Source of the DNA: Gemmatimonadales bacterium
Lineage (GTDB): Bacteria; Gemmatimonadota; Gemmatimonadetes; Gemmatimonadales; GWC2-71-9
NCBI GenBank assembly: GCA_019637315.1
Contig: JAHBVU010000018.1
Coordinates: 1-64,000, forward strand
Direction: 5' to 3'
DNA: 64,000 nt
Notes under the pieces: generated by a model
Told to the model about the DNA's origin: nothing
What the model saw: only the letters and a program-made list of their open reading frames with translations
The model's database searches: none
Shown here: positions 1 through 6,950 of the stretch, piece by piece
Position numbering within the stretch: the stretch's first letter is position 1
How the letters are laid out: every line of letters begins with the position of its first letter
Position numbers and translations under genes: made by a program

Positions 1-11
1 AGTGCGGTGAG

Positions 12-554
12 GTGGGGGTGCTGGTACAGCGTTACGCGATGGTGTATTCGGGGCGGGATTCGACGGAGCGACGGGTTGCTGCATCGCTGGTGCTTTTTCA
101 CCGCGCTGGTGTGCGGCGCACCATCGAGGCCCACGCCGATTTCTTTGCCCGACTGGGTCTCACGCCCTCCGCGGATCCGGATGAAGTGCTTGCGGTCGTT
201 GAGCATGCTGACCGCGCCGACCGATGGCGGGGCTACGGGTACCTGTTCGGGTATCCCGATCCGGCCGTCGATTTCTTCGTCGAAGCCGGGATCCAGGGCG
301 ACTCACTGAGGACCGTCGTGCCCCGCGATTTCCGGCGGGTCGAGACGTACCACAAATGGCCAGCCGAGCGTGATGGGCCTCCGACGCAGTCTACCTTCGT
401 CTACGCAGTGCCGAAGGGCGCATCGGACAGCCCCGAGGACATTGCGCTCCGCGACCGAGCCGCTCCGATCTACGCCGAGTACCTTCGCCGCCGCCCGAAC
501 CGCGCCGGAGAGTTTGCCAAGGCCATGGGACGCTGGGTCCGGCAGCTGCGGTGA
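12..554 (+). CDS. Hypothetical protein, possibly truncated at the left edge
   Basis: I do not recognise this 180-residue product. The frame stays open from the window edge with no upstream stop, so the GTG at 12 may be an internal codon and the gene may begin outside the window. The protein looks soluble and charged, without a signal peptide, membrane segment or cysteine cluster. Its middle part has aromatic and acidic residues (YLFGYPDP near 80), and the C-terminus is basic (GRWVRQLR). It converges on the S9 peptidase gene with only 13 bases between the stops, which supports it as a real gene. No function can be assigned. Confidence 0.6.
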   Translation: MGVLVQRYAMVYSGRDSTERRVAASLVLFHRAGVRRTIEAHADFFARLGLTPSADPDEVLAVVEHADRADRWRGYGYLFGYPDPAVDFFVEAGIQGDSLRTVVPRDFRRVETYHKWPAERDGPPTQSTFVYAVPKGASDSPEDIALRDRAAPIYAEYLRRRPNRAGEFAKAMGRWVRQLR

Positions 555-567
555 CTTCCGGCCCCGG

Positions 568-3345
568 CTACGGATTCTCAGGAGGAATCGTCATTCCCGC
601 CGTTTCCGGAGAGGCCACGCGCTTCTTCTCGGCGTCGAGGCGTTCGAGCGAAATACCTTTCGTGATCCAGTCGGGGGCCGCCTCACCCTTCAGGTAGTGG
701 CCGAACCATTCCAGAATCCGACGATGATAGTCGATCGCATTCGCCTTCTTGAGAAAACTGTGGCTCTCGTCCTCGTAGACGAGCAGAACCATCTGTCGCT
801 CGGCTCGACGAGCAAAGTTGTAGAACTCGGTGGCCTGAAAGAACTCGACCACGCCGTCCTTGTTGCCGTGGGCCATCAGGAGCGGCGTCTTCATCTCGTG
901 GACCTTGTGCACCGGTGAGTTGCGATGGTGTGCTTCGGGGTCCTCCCAGTAGGGTACCTCCATGCGTGCCTGGCCTGTCTCCCAGTGGTCGACCTCCGCC
1001 AGGCCTGGAGTCCAATGAATCTGGCCCATGAAGCTCACGAAGTCGGTCAGCGGAGCGCCGGCCACCGACGCCGCAAAGAGGTCGGTTCGGGTTGGTACGT
1101 ATGTCGCAGTGTACCCGCCCCAGGAATGGCCGATCAGGCCGACGCGCTTCGGATCGATCAAGCCTTTGGCGGCGACCGCCGCGACCGCTGGCCGTAACGT
1201 CTCGAGCACGGCAACGCCTGGGTCCCGAGCACGAAAGTGAATATCGGGCATCAGCACGAAGTACCCGTTCTGGGTCCAGGCTGTGTAGTTGTAGTAGCTT
1301 CGCTCGCTTGGTGCTTGAAAGAAATGCAGTTCGTTCGACAGCATCTCGTAGGTGTACACGATCATCGGGTAGCGCTTCGACGGATCATGCCCAGCGGGAT
1401 ACAGCAGGATGCCTTGCAGGGGCCGTCCGGTCTCGTTGGTAAACCCGATCAGTTCGCTTCGGGTCCAGGCATAGTCACCGAGAAACGGGTTCGTGTGGCT
1501 GATCGGTTTGGCCTGGGAGAGCGACGGGCCGGTGGCGACATAGTTGGGCGATTCGGCGCGTGCCTCGCGCCGGTAGAAGAAGCGCTCGGCGCTGTCAGCC
1601 CGTGTCAGGCCACCAAGGAAGCGGTCCTCGAAGACCAGTCGTTCGATGGGCCGGTTGCGGGTCAGCACGGCGTATCCGCGCTTCTCGCTCCACTCTCCCC
1701 GCAGCGAGACATAAATCGGTTTGGTCGGATCGAACGCCTGCTCGTCGGGCGATGTTCGCACCAAGCGATGGATCACGCTGTCCCGGGTTCCCTCTGTCAG
1801 TCGCTCGACCCGGCCACCATCCGGGCTGGCACGCCAGACGTCGAACTCGTCATAGAGGTAGACTGCCGCGTCGCCGGTCGACCAGCCTCCGACGCCATGC
1901 GGACGAGGCAGGTCGGTAGGAGTGTCGTCTGCGGTATCCGCAAAGGCAGCAGCGACGCCGACCGTGAGGTTACGGCGGGCGCCGGTGGTCAGGTTGTGAG
2001 TCCAGTAGTCCTTGCCGTCGAACCAGAGCAGGTAGCGTCCGTCAGGGCTCAACCATTCGTGACGGACTTTTTCCAGCACACGGCTGCGCTGACCCGAGAC
2101 CAGATCGACCGCCCAGACGTCGTGATAGGGCCGACCAAACTTGGTGCCCCACGGGTAGGGCGATCGAGCCCGTTCGATGCCATGGCGCCAGGTGTTCCCG
2201 ACGACGAGGGCCTCCTCCATCAGGTCGGCACCGACCCAGGTCAGTCGCGCTGCATCCGGGGTCCAGACGGCCAGCAGCGTGCGGCGCGCGGTGGCCTGGC
2301 GCTGCGCCTGCTGCATCGGAATAATTCGAACGTCGTTGGTGTGCCAGATCTGGACCCCAGGGAGTTCGGCAGGCTTGTGTGCCGGCTCTCGACGAGCGGA
2401 ATCCGGCGTGTTCGAAGCGCTATCCGGTTCCACCGGGCGGAACCCAAGGGCAATCCTGGAGCCGTCGTCAGACCAAGACGGCTTCCGGTGCTCGACCACT
2501 TGCATCGAATCTGGCGCACCAAGCGCTTTGGGGTCGAGCTGCAATCGAGCCGGAGCAGATCGATCGATACCGCGCCAGGCGAGCAGCGTGAATCCGACTC
2601 CAGGCTTGGAGCTTGGCCCGTTCGATCGATAGACGGCGAGATCCGGGCCCTTCTTGCGCCAGGCCAGCTGCCGGTAGACTGAGGCTGACGCATCGAGCCC
2701 GATGGTCCGTCCCGTCGCGGCGTCCAGGACCTGCACACCGTTGCCGGCGTCGGTACCCGTAGCAATCGCGACGGCAGCGAACGACCCGACCTCACTCCAG
2801 GCAAACTCCGCAACGTTGCCAAGCGCGACTTCGGTTCCCGCCGCGAGGTCGAGGATGCGCAGATCGGCCCCTCTGCCCTTCGGCTCGTCAGGTGCATATC
2901 CGTGGAGCGCGAGATATCGGCCGGACGCGTCGAAGGCCGCGGCGGAGATCGACGTGAAGGTGCGTTCGACTCCCGTGCGCAGATCCAGCAGGCCGGCCCC
3001 GGTTCGGATCGGCTTCTTGTCCCGAGTCAATTTCTCGCGTTCGTCGGGCGACATCCCGACGGTCCAGATCAGCCATCGGCTGGAGGCGGCAAACCGAGGA
3101 TTGCTGCCCCAGGGGCTGGTCCGGGTCGAGTCGCGCTCCAGGTTCGCAATCCGCAGCTCGCTGCGCTCATCGACCCGGGTGACAACATAGGCAAACCAGC
3201 GCCCGTCTGGCGACGGACGCCCAGGACCGAGCGATTCGAACTTGCCGTAGTCGGCCGGTTTCACCGTGGGCTTCGTTTGACCGGAGACAAGCCCTGGCAT
3301 GAGAACCAGGAGGGGCACGCACAGGAGGCGAGCGGATAGCGTCAT
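568..3345 (-). CDS. Secreted prolyl-oligopeptidase-family (S9) serine peptidase
   Basis: The product is about 925 residues. It starts with a signal peptide (MTLSARLLCVPLLVLMPG then VSGQ), so the inner ATG at 3345 is preferred over an upstream start 21 bases earlier that would put charged residues before the signal. Residues about 30-600 hold repeated beta-propeller-like segments. The C-terminal alpha/beta-hydrolase domain carries the triad: Ser in GHSWGG (about 741), Asp in GNKDG (about 830) and His in DESHS (about 862). Family knowledge: such enzymes cleave short peptides, here in the periplasm or outside. The gene runs divergently from the first Fur gene and shares its promoter region with a Fur-box-like palindrome, so iron control is possible. 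Substrate specificity (DPP-IV-like or acylaminoacyl-peptidase-like) cannot be read. Confidence 0.93.
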   Translation of the reverse strand: MTLSARLLCVPLLVLMPGLVSGQTKPTVKPADYGKFESLGPGRPSPDGRWFAYVVTRVDERSELRIANLERDSTRTSPWGSNPRFAASSRWLIWTVGMSPDEREKLTRDKKPIRTGAGLLDLRTGVERTFTSISAAAFDASGRYLALHGYAPDEPKGRGADLRILDLAAGTEVALGNVAEFAWSEVGSFAAVAIATGTDAGNGVQVLDAATGRTIGLDASASVYRQLAWRKKGPDLAVYRSNGPSSKPGVGFTLLAWRGIDRSAPARLQLDPKALGAPDSMQVVEHRKPSWSDDGSRIALGFRPVEPDSASNTPDSARREPAHKPAELPGVQIWHTNDVRIIPMQQAQRQATARRTLLAVWTPDAARLTWVGADLMEEALVVGNTWRHGIERARSPYPWGTKFGRPYHDVWAVDLVSGQRSRVLEKVRHEWLSPDGRYLLWFDGKDYWTHNLTTGARRNLTVGVAAAFADTADDTPTDLPRPHGVGGWSTGDAAVYLYDEFDVWRASPDGGRVERLTEGTRDSVIHRLVRTSPDEQAFDPTKPIYVSLRGEWSEKRGYAVLTRNRPIERLVFEDRFLGGLTRADSAERFFYRREARAESPNYVATGPSLSQAKPISHTNPFLGDYAWTRSELIGFTNETGRPLQGILLYPAGHDPSKRYPMIVYTYEMLSNELHFFQAPSERSYYNYTAWTQNGYFVLMPDIHFRARDPGVAVLETLRPAVAAVAAKGLIDPKRVGLIGHSWGGYTATYVPTRTDLFAASVAGAPLTDFVSFMGQIHWTPGLAEVDHWETGQARMEVPYWEDPEAHHRNSPVHKVHEMKTPLLMAHGNKDGVVEFFQATEFYNFARRAERQMVLLVYEDESHSFLKKANAIDYHRRILEWFGHYLKGEAAPDWITKGISLERLDAEKKRVASPETAGMTIPPENP

Positions 3346-3386
3346 GTTCGGAACCGAGGGAGACAATTGCGCGGCCTGATAGTTAG

Positions 3387-3408
3387 TGATAATATACTAT
3401 CGTTATCA
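3387..3408. promoter_or_regulatory. Fur-box-like operator in the S9 peptidase / fur intergenic region
   Basis: TGATAA (3387-3392) and TTATCA (3403-3408) form an inverted repeat with a 10-base AT-rich spacer, embedded in an AT-rich island in otherwise GC-rich DNA. The arms match the GATAAT/ATTATC character of Fur boxes. The site lies 31 bases before the chosen ATG of the first Fur gene and 41 bases before the start of the divergent peptidase gene. It is thus well placed for autoregulation and possibly for control of both genes. Confidence 0.65.
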
Positions 3409-3439
3409 TGGTTTCGCGGCAGACCATCTGAAGGAGGGC

Positions 3440-3847
3440 ATGATAGCGGCATCCCCTCTCCCGTGCGACGACCGCCGACCAACGCCGCAGCGGCTGGCGG
3501 TTCTGGCCGCATTCGAAGAAATGGGACGGCCGCTTGCCGTGGGCGAGGTCCTCGAGCTCGGCCGTCGCGTCGTTCCACGTCTTGGAATTGCCACGGTGTA
3601 TCGGCACCTCCGGGAGCTTGTCGACGGGGGCCAGCTGACCCTTGTCTCGCTTCCGGGGGGTGTGGTTCGGTACGAGCTGGCAGGGCTTGCCGGGCACCAT
3701 CACTTCCAGTGTTCTCGCTGCGATCGCGTCTACGATATTCACGGCGCGATTCTTGGCGTGGAGCAATTGCTGCCCAAGCTGTTTCGGCTTGAGCGCCAGG
3801 AGCTGATTCTGCATGGGCGTTGCGCCGACTGCGAGGCGGACGCCTAA
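3440..3847 (+). CDS. Fur-family metal-responsive transcriptional regulator 1
   Basis: This is a 135-residue Fur-family repressor. The N-terminal winged helix begins RPTPQRLAVL and continues through GIATVYRHLREL, the DNA-recognition helix. The dimerisation half has GHHHFQCSRC, with a first CxxC, and ends with a second CxxC (CADC), which together fit the structural zinc site. ATG 3440 follows AAGGAGG (3431-3437) and gives the normal family N-terminus. An earlier in-frame ATG at 3386 would lie inside the operator and is rejected. The gene is followed 70 bases later by a second Fur paralogue. Metal specificity (Fe, Zn, Mn or peroxide) cannot be fixed from sequence; the nearby FbpABC system favours iron. 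Confidence 0.92.
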   Translation: MIAASPLPCDDRRPTPQRLAVLAAFEEMGRPLAVGEVLELGRRVVPRLGIATVYRHLRELVDGGQLTLVSLPGGVVRYELAGLAGHHHFQCSRCDRVYDIHGAILGVEQLLPKLFRLERQELILHGRCADCEADA

Positions 3848-3917
3848 CCCGCGGGTGAATAGATGCGGAGCCGAATCGACCGGGCTATCTTTCAGCGTCT
3901 CGAACCGATGAGGCGTT

Positions 3918-4295
3918 GTGACACGGAATACCAGGCAGCGAGCGGCGATTCGGGCAGCGTTTGAACAGACCGGCCGACCGCTGAGCCCGGCAGAGGTGCT
4001 CGAATCCGCCAGTGACGAAGTGTCCGGCCTCGGTATCGCCACCGTGTACCGGGGCATCAAGGCCCTGGTCGATGAAGGCTGGCTCGTACCCGTCGAACTG
4101 CCTGGCGAACCTGACCGATACGAGCCGTCCGGACTCGGCCATCACCACCATTTTCGCTGTCGGTCCTGCCGTCGGGTCTTCGACCTCGAAGGATGCGTCA
4201 AAGGCCTTCGGGACCTCGTGCCGCGCAAGTTCCGCCTCGAGGGGCACGATCTCGTACTGCTGGGTCAGTGCGACACCTGCGCTCGCGCCGCATAG
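3918..4295 (+). CDS. Fur-family metal-responsive transcriptional regulator 2
   Basis: This 125-residue Fur-family protein is a paralogue of its upstream neighbour. It has NTRQRAAIRAAF at the start, GIATVYRGIKALVDEG as recognition helix, GHHHHFRCRSC with the first CxxC and CDTC as the second. It starts at GTG 3918; no in-frame ATG lies nearby and the N-terminus matches the family. Its stop codon directly abuts the stop of the convergent flavoprotein gene. The two Fur proteins are clearly diverged, so they are more likely specialised for different metals or signals than redundant. Which one is Fur, Zur or PerR is not decidable here. Confidence 0.9.
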   Translation: MTRNTRQRAAIRAAFEQTGRPLSPAEVLESASDEVSGLGIATVYRGIKALVDEGWLVPVELPGEPDRYEPSGLGHHHHFRCRSCRRVFDLEGCVKGLRDLVPRKFRLEGHDLVLLGQCDTCARAA

Positions 4296-5198
4296 TCAGA
4301 CCGGGGGCATGAACAGCGACCTGTGAGTCGCTGCACCAGCCATTGCGCCATCTCCGATAGCCAGTGACACCGATCCAGCCGCCCGCGCCGCGTCGCCACA
4401 GGCAAAGACGCCGGCAACGCTAGTGGCCTTGACCGGGTCGGTTCCGATGAACGAGCCGGACGGTCCCTCCTCGAACGCGCAGCCGAGCTGAGCGGCAATC
4501 GGGCTGGAGACCCGGGTGGTCGGCATAGTAAAGAGGCCCGCAAACGCCAGGATGCTTCCGTCTCCTAGCTCGATGTCAGCTGTCTGACCGGCAACGCGGA
4601 GCACCCGCCCGCGCTCGATGGCAACGCCTCGGGACGCCAGCTGCGAAACCTGCGCTTCGTCCGGCTCGAACGCTCCATTGGTCAACAGCGTCGTTGGTCC
4701 CCAGTCGGCAACCAGCAGTGCCTGATGGATCGACATCGGTCCGGTGGCCAGCACGCCGATCGGCCCCTGATTCAGTTCGTATCCGTGGCAGTAGGGGCAG
4801 TGAAAGACGCTGACTCCCCACCGTTCCTGAAGGCCAGGAATGGCCGGCAGTTCGTCGCTGACGCCCAGTGCGAGCACGATCCGCCTACCGTGGTAGGCTG
4901 CCCCGTCCACCGTGACAGCAAACCCGTCGGCAGCCTGTCGTGCCTCGCTAGCCATGCCATCGATCCAGGCCACCGTCGGATAGGCAAGCAACTGGGCCCG
5001 GGCATCCGCGACGATCGCGGCCGGAGGCCGACCATCCTGTCCCAGGACGCCGTGCGACGCAGCGGCGAACCGGTTTCTGCGGATCCCGGCATCGACCACG
5101 AGGACGCGTCGTCGCGCACGTGCCAGTTGAAGCGATGCGGCGATACCTGCGTAGCTGCCACCGATCACGATAGCATCGACTCCCGCTGCGAGGGTCAT
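4296..5198 (-). CDS. Thioredoxin-reductase-like FAD/NAD(P) disulfide oxidoreductase
   Basis: The 300-residue protein has the N-terminal dinucleotide motif IVIGGSYAG (10-18) for FAD. Residues 134-137 are a redox-active CPYC in the context HCPYCHGYE, and a C-terminal FAD-contact segment reads GVFACGDAA. No signal peptide is seen, so it is cytoplasmic. The CPYCHGYE form resembles the stand-alone thiol oxidase/reductase branch (GliT/HlmI-like) as much as housekeeping TrxB. A Fur-like palindrome sits about 30 bases upstream of the ATG, which suggests an iron-linked role, for example reductive release or thiol protection. That is inference; general thioredoxin reduction is the alternative. Confidence 0.88.
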   Translation of the reverse strand: MTLAAGVDAIVIGGSYAGIAASLQLARARRRVLVVDAGIRRNRFAAASHGVLGQDGRPPAAIVADARAQLLAYPTVAWIDGMASEARQAADGFAVTVDGAAYHGRRIVLALGVSDELPAIPGLQERWGVSVFHCPYCHGYELNQGPIGVLATGPMSIHQALLVADWGPTTLLTNGAFEPDEAQVSQLASRGVAIERGRVLRVAGQTADIELGDGSILAFAGLFTMPTTRVSSPIAAQLGCAFEEGPSGSFIGTDPVKATSVAGVFACGDAARAAGSVSLAIGDGAMAGAATHRSLFMPPV

Positions 5199-5226
5199 AG
5201 CGGCTCCCGGCCTCCGTTTCGTAAAT

Positions 5227-5240
5227 GATAACTAATTATC
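5227..5240. promoter_or_regulatory. Fur-box-like palindrome upstream of the flavoprotein gene
   Basis: GATAA (5227-5231), four bases, then TTATC (5236-5240) form a perfect inverted repeat inside a short AT-rich stretch. It lies 28 bases upstream of the leftward flavoprotein start. The arms are the same as in the site at 3387-3408 but with a shorter spacer. It is therefore either a variant Fur box or a half-site pair bound by one of the two Fur paralogues. Confidence 0.55.
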
Positions 5241-5272
5241 GACAAATTGACCAGGGGTCGGTGGGATGCGAA

Positions 5273-5296
5273 AGCGCCCGCCAGGGGGCGGGCGCT
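5273..5296 (-). terminator. Hairpin terminator after the FmdB-like gene
   Basis: AGCGCCCGCC (5273-5282) and GGCGGGCGCT (5287-5296) form a perfect 10-bp GC-rich stem with a 4-base loop. On the minus strand it is followed by TTTCGC, a short U-run. It lies 20 bases beyond the stop of the FmdB-like gene, so it probably ends the long leftward transcript. Confidence 0.75.
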
Positions 5297-5315
5297 CTGG
5301 TAATTGATGGTGGGC

Positions 5316-5540
5316 TCAGCGGCAGGCGCACGTGGGACCGTTGCACCCTCCTGGATCGGTATCCGGGGGCGGTACGGCTGCCCGTTTCCCGACGAGCGGC
5401 CCCAGGCCCCCCGTGATGACGCGCCGGATGGGCTGGCCGGTTTCCGGATGCGAAGCATAGGGCGGATCGCTGATTGCCTGGCGCAACTCGAACACCTCGT
5501 CGGTAGTGCCGTCGGCGGGGGCGTAGAGATAGGTCGGCAT
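5316..5540 (-). CDS. Small FmdB-like (zinc-ribbon family) protein lacking the first CxxC
   Basis: This 74-residue protein begins MPTYLYAP and contains PETGQPIRRVITGGLG, the pattern of FmdB-type putative regulatory proteins (usually MPxYxYxC...CxxC...CPxCG...xRRV). The zinc-ribbon cysteines normally present in the first half are missing. Three cysteines cluster instead at the C-terminus (GGCNGPTCACR). The ATG overlaps the stop of the M19 dipeptidase by one base (TGATG), so it is probably translationally coupled. The function of the family is poorly defined. Retention of an intact frame with its own terminator argues that it is a true gene. Confidence 0.7.
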   Translation of the reverse strand: MPTYLYAPADGTTDEVFELRQAISDPPYASHPETGQPIRRVITGGLGPLVGKRAAVPPPDTDPGGCNGPTCACR

Positions 5541-6802
5541 CAGGCCTTGCCGTCGAGTTGCTGAATCGTCTTGGTCGACGCCGGGCGTTCGAGCTGCAAG
5601 CGAGCCGCGACCCGTTCCGCCTGCTCGAAGGCGCGCAGAATGTTCTCGCCGGCGAGCTTCCGCAGGTCGGTTTCGGTCCAGCCACGGCGGGCCAGTTCTG
5701 CGAAGAGGGCCGGATAGGTCGAGACATCTTCCAGGCCCTCGATCACGGTCGAGATGCCGTCGAAGTCGCCGCCGATGCCAATGTTGTCGACGCTCGCGAC
5801 CTTACGGATGTGGTCGATGTGATCTGCGAGGTGCGACAGCGTGACCCTGGGCCGCGGGTTCTTGCTACGCCACTCCGCGACCGCGCGTTCTTGCGCGGCG
5901 GCGTTGTTCGGGTTGCGGCGGCGAGCATCGGCCACAGCGGCCGATTGCTGGCTGTTCCAATCGGCGTACTCCTGCGAGGTGAACATGTCGACGAACGTCA
6001 CCATGATCACGCCGCCGTTGGCAGGAAGTTTCTGCAGAATCGAGTCGGGCACGTTGCGCGGAACATTGGCCAGCTGGCGTGCATTGGAGTGCGAGAACAT
6101 CACCGGCGCCTCAGAGACGCGAATCGCATCGCTCATGACTGCAGGGGAAACGTGCGACAGGTCGACCAGCATGCCGAGTCGGTTCATCTCGCGGACAACC
6201 TCCTCGCCGAACCGGCTCAGGCCGTTATGCCGGGCCGGCCCGGACGCGGCGTCGGCCCAATCGAGGGTCACGTTGTGGGTCAGCGTCATGTAACGCGAGC
6301 CCAGAGTATAGAATGCGCGGAGGGCGCCCAGAGAGTTCTCGATCGCATGTCCGCCCTCCATGCCCAGGAGCGAGCCGATCCGGCCGGCGGCAAACGCCTG
6401 GCGCATGCACAGCGCGGTCTCGCAGTACTGGAGCACGTCAGGATACTTCTCGATGATCCGGCGGGCGATATCGATCTGCTCGAGCTGGACCCGCGCATAG
6501 CCCGAATCGCGAATCTCGCCGGGGATGTAGACTGACCAGAACTGCCCGCCGAGCATGCCCTTGCGGAGTCGCTCGATGTCGGTATGTCCGGGGGTCTTCT
6601 TGCGAAGATCGTAGGCTTCGACGTCCCTCGTCATGTTCGGATCCTGCCGGATCGCCCAGGGCAGGTCGTTATGACCGTCGATCAGCGGGGTCGTGCTCAA
6701 GACCCGGCGAGCGAGCTCGCGGTGCGCTTCGGTGACCTGCGCCGAGGCGATGGAGCCGGGAACGGCGACGCCGATGGTGAGGAGCGAGAGAAGAACACGC
6801 AT
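5540..6802 (-). CDS. Secreted membrane-type dipeptidase (peptidase M19)
   Basis: The 420-residue protein has a signal peptide (MRVLLSLLTIGVAVPGSIAS, AQ) and the M19 zinc ligands: HxD in DGHNDLPW (about 44-46), Glu in GMEGGHA, and His in DLSHVS and FSHSNAR. Family knowledge: renal-dipeptidase-like enzymes hydrolyse dipeptides and tolerate D-residues at the C-terminal position. The ATG at 6802 is chosen because GAGG lies 7 bases upstream and the signal starts there. It lies downstream of D-aminoacylase, serine hydrolase and SusCD genes in the same direction, so it probably finishes breakdown of an imported peptide. Confidence 0.93.
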   Translation of the reverse strand: MRVLLSLLTIGVAVPGSIASAQVTEAHRELARRVLSTTPLIDGHNDLPWAIRQDPNMTRDVEAYDLRKKTPGHTDIERLRKGMLGGQFWSVYIPGEIRDSGYARVQLEQIDIARRIIEKYPDVLQYCETALCMRQAFAAGRIGSLLGMEGGHAIENSLGALRAFYTLGSRYMTLTHNVTLDWADAASGPARHNGLSRFGEEVVREMNRLGMLVDLSHVSPAVMSDAIRVSEAPVMFSHSNARQLANVPRNVPDSILQKLPANGGVIMVTFVDMFTSQEYADWNSQQSAAVADARRRNPNNAAAQERAVAEWRSKNPRPRVTLSHLADHIDHIRKVASVDNIGIGGDFDGISTVIEGLEDVSTYPALFAELARRGWTETDLRKLAGENILRAFEQAERVAARLQLERPASTKTIQQLDGKA

Positions 6803-6892
6803 CAGGAACCTCGGAAAGAACAGAATAGGCAATTTGGGCCTGGGAATTCGCTCGCGAAATCTAGCCCGGCGCTGGGGCTATCGAAACCGGAG

Positions 6893-6938
6893 GGGCGGGT
6901 ATGCCCGCATTCCGGCCGCGGGGCGCCCGCGGCCGGAA
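6893..6938 (-). terminator. Double hairpin between D-aminoacylase and dipeptidase genes
   Basis: A perfect 13-bp stem is formed by 6910-6922 and 6926-6938 with a 3-base loop. Immediately beyond it on the minus strand is a smaller hairpin with GCGGG/CCCGC arms around 6895-6908. No long T-tract follows, so this may be a processing or pausing structure, a repetitive intergenic palindrome, or a partial terminator that lowers expression of the dipeptidase. Confidence 0.5.
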
Positions 6939-6950
6939 CGAAGGCGGGGA

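Noticed and set aside
1237-2682. Long plus-strand open frame opposite the S9 peptidase gene
   Set aside because: It is the high-GC shadow of the peptidase coding strand. It has no ribosome site, and the residues look like antisense of a well-supported enzyme with an intact triad.
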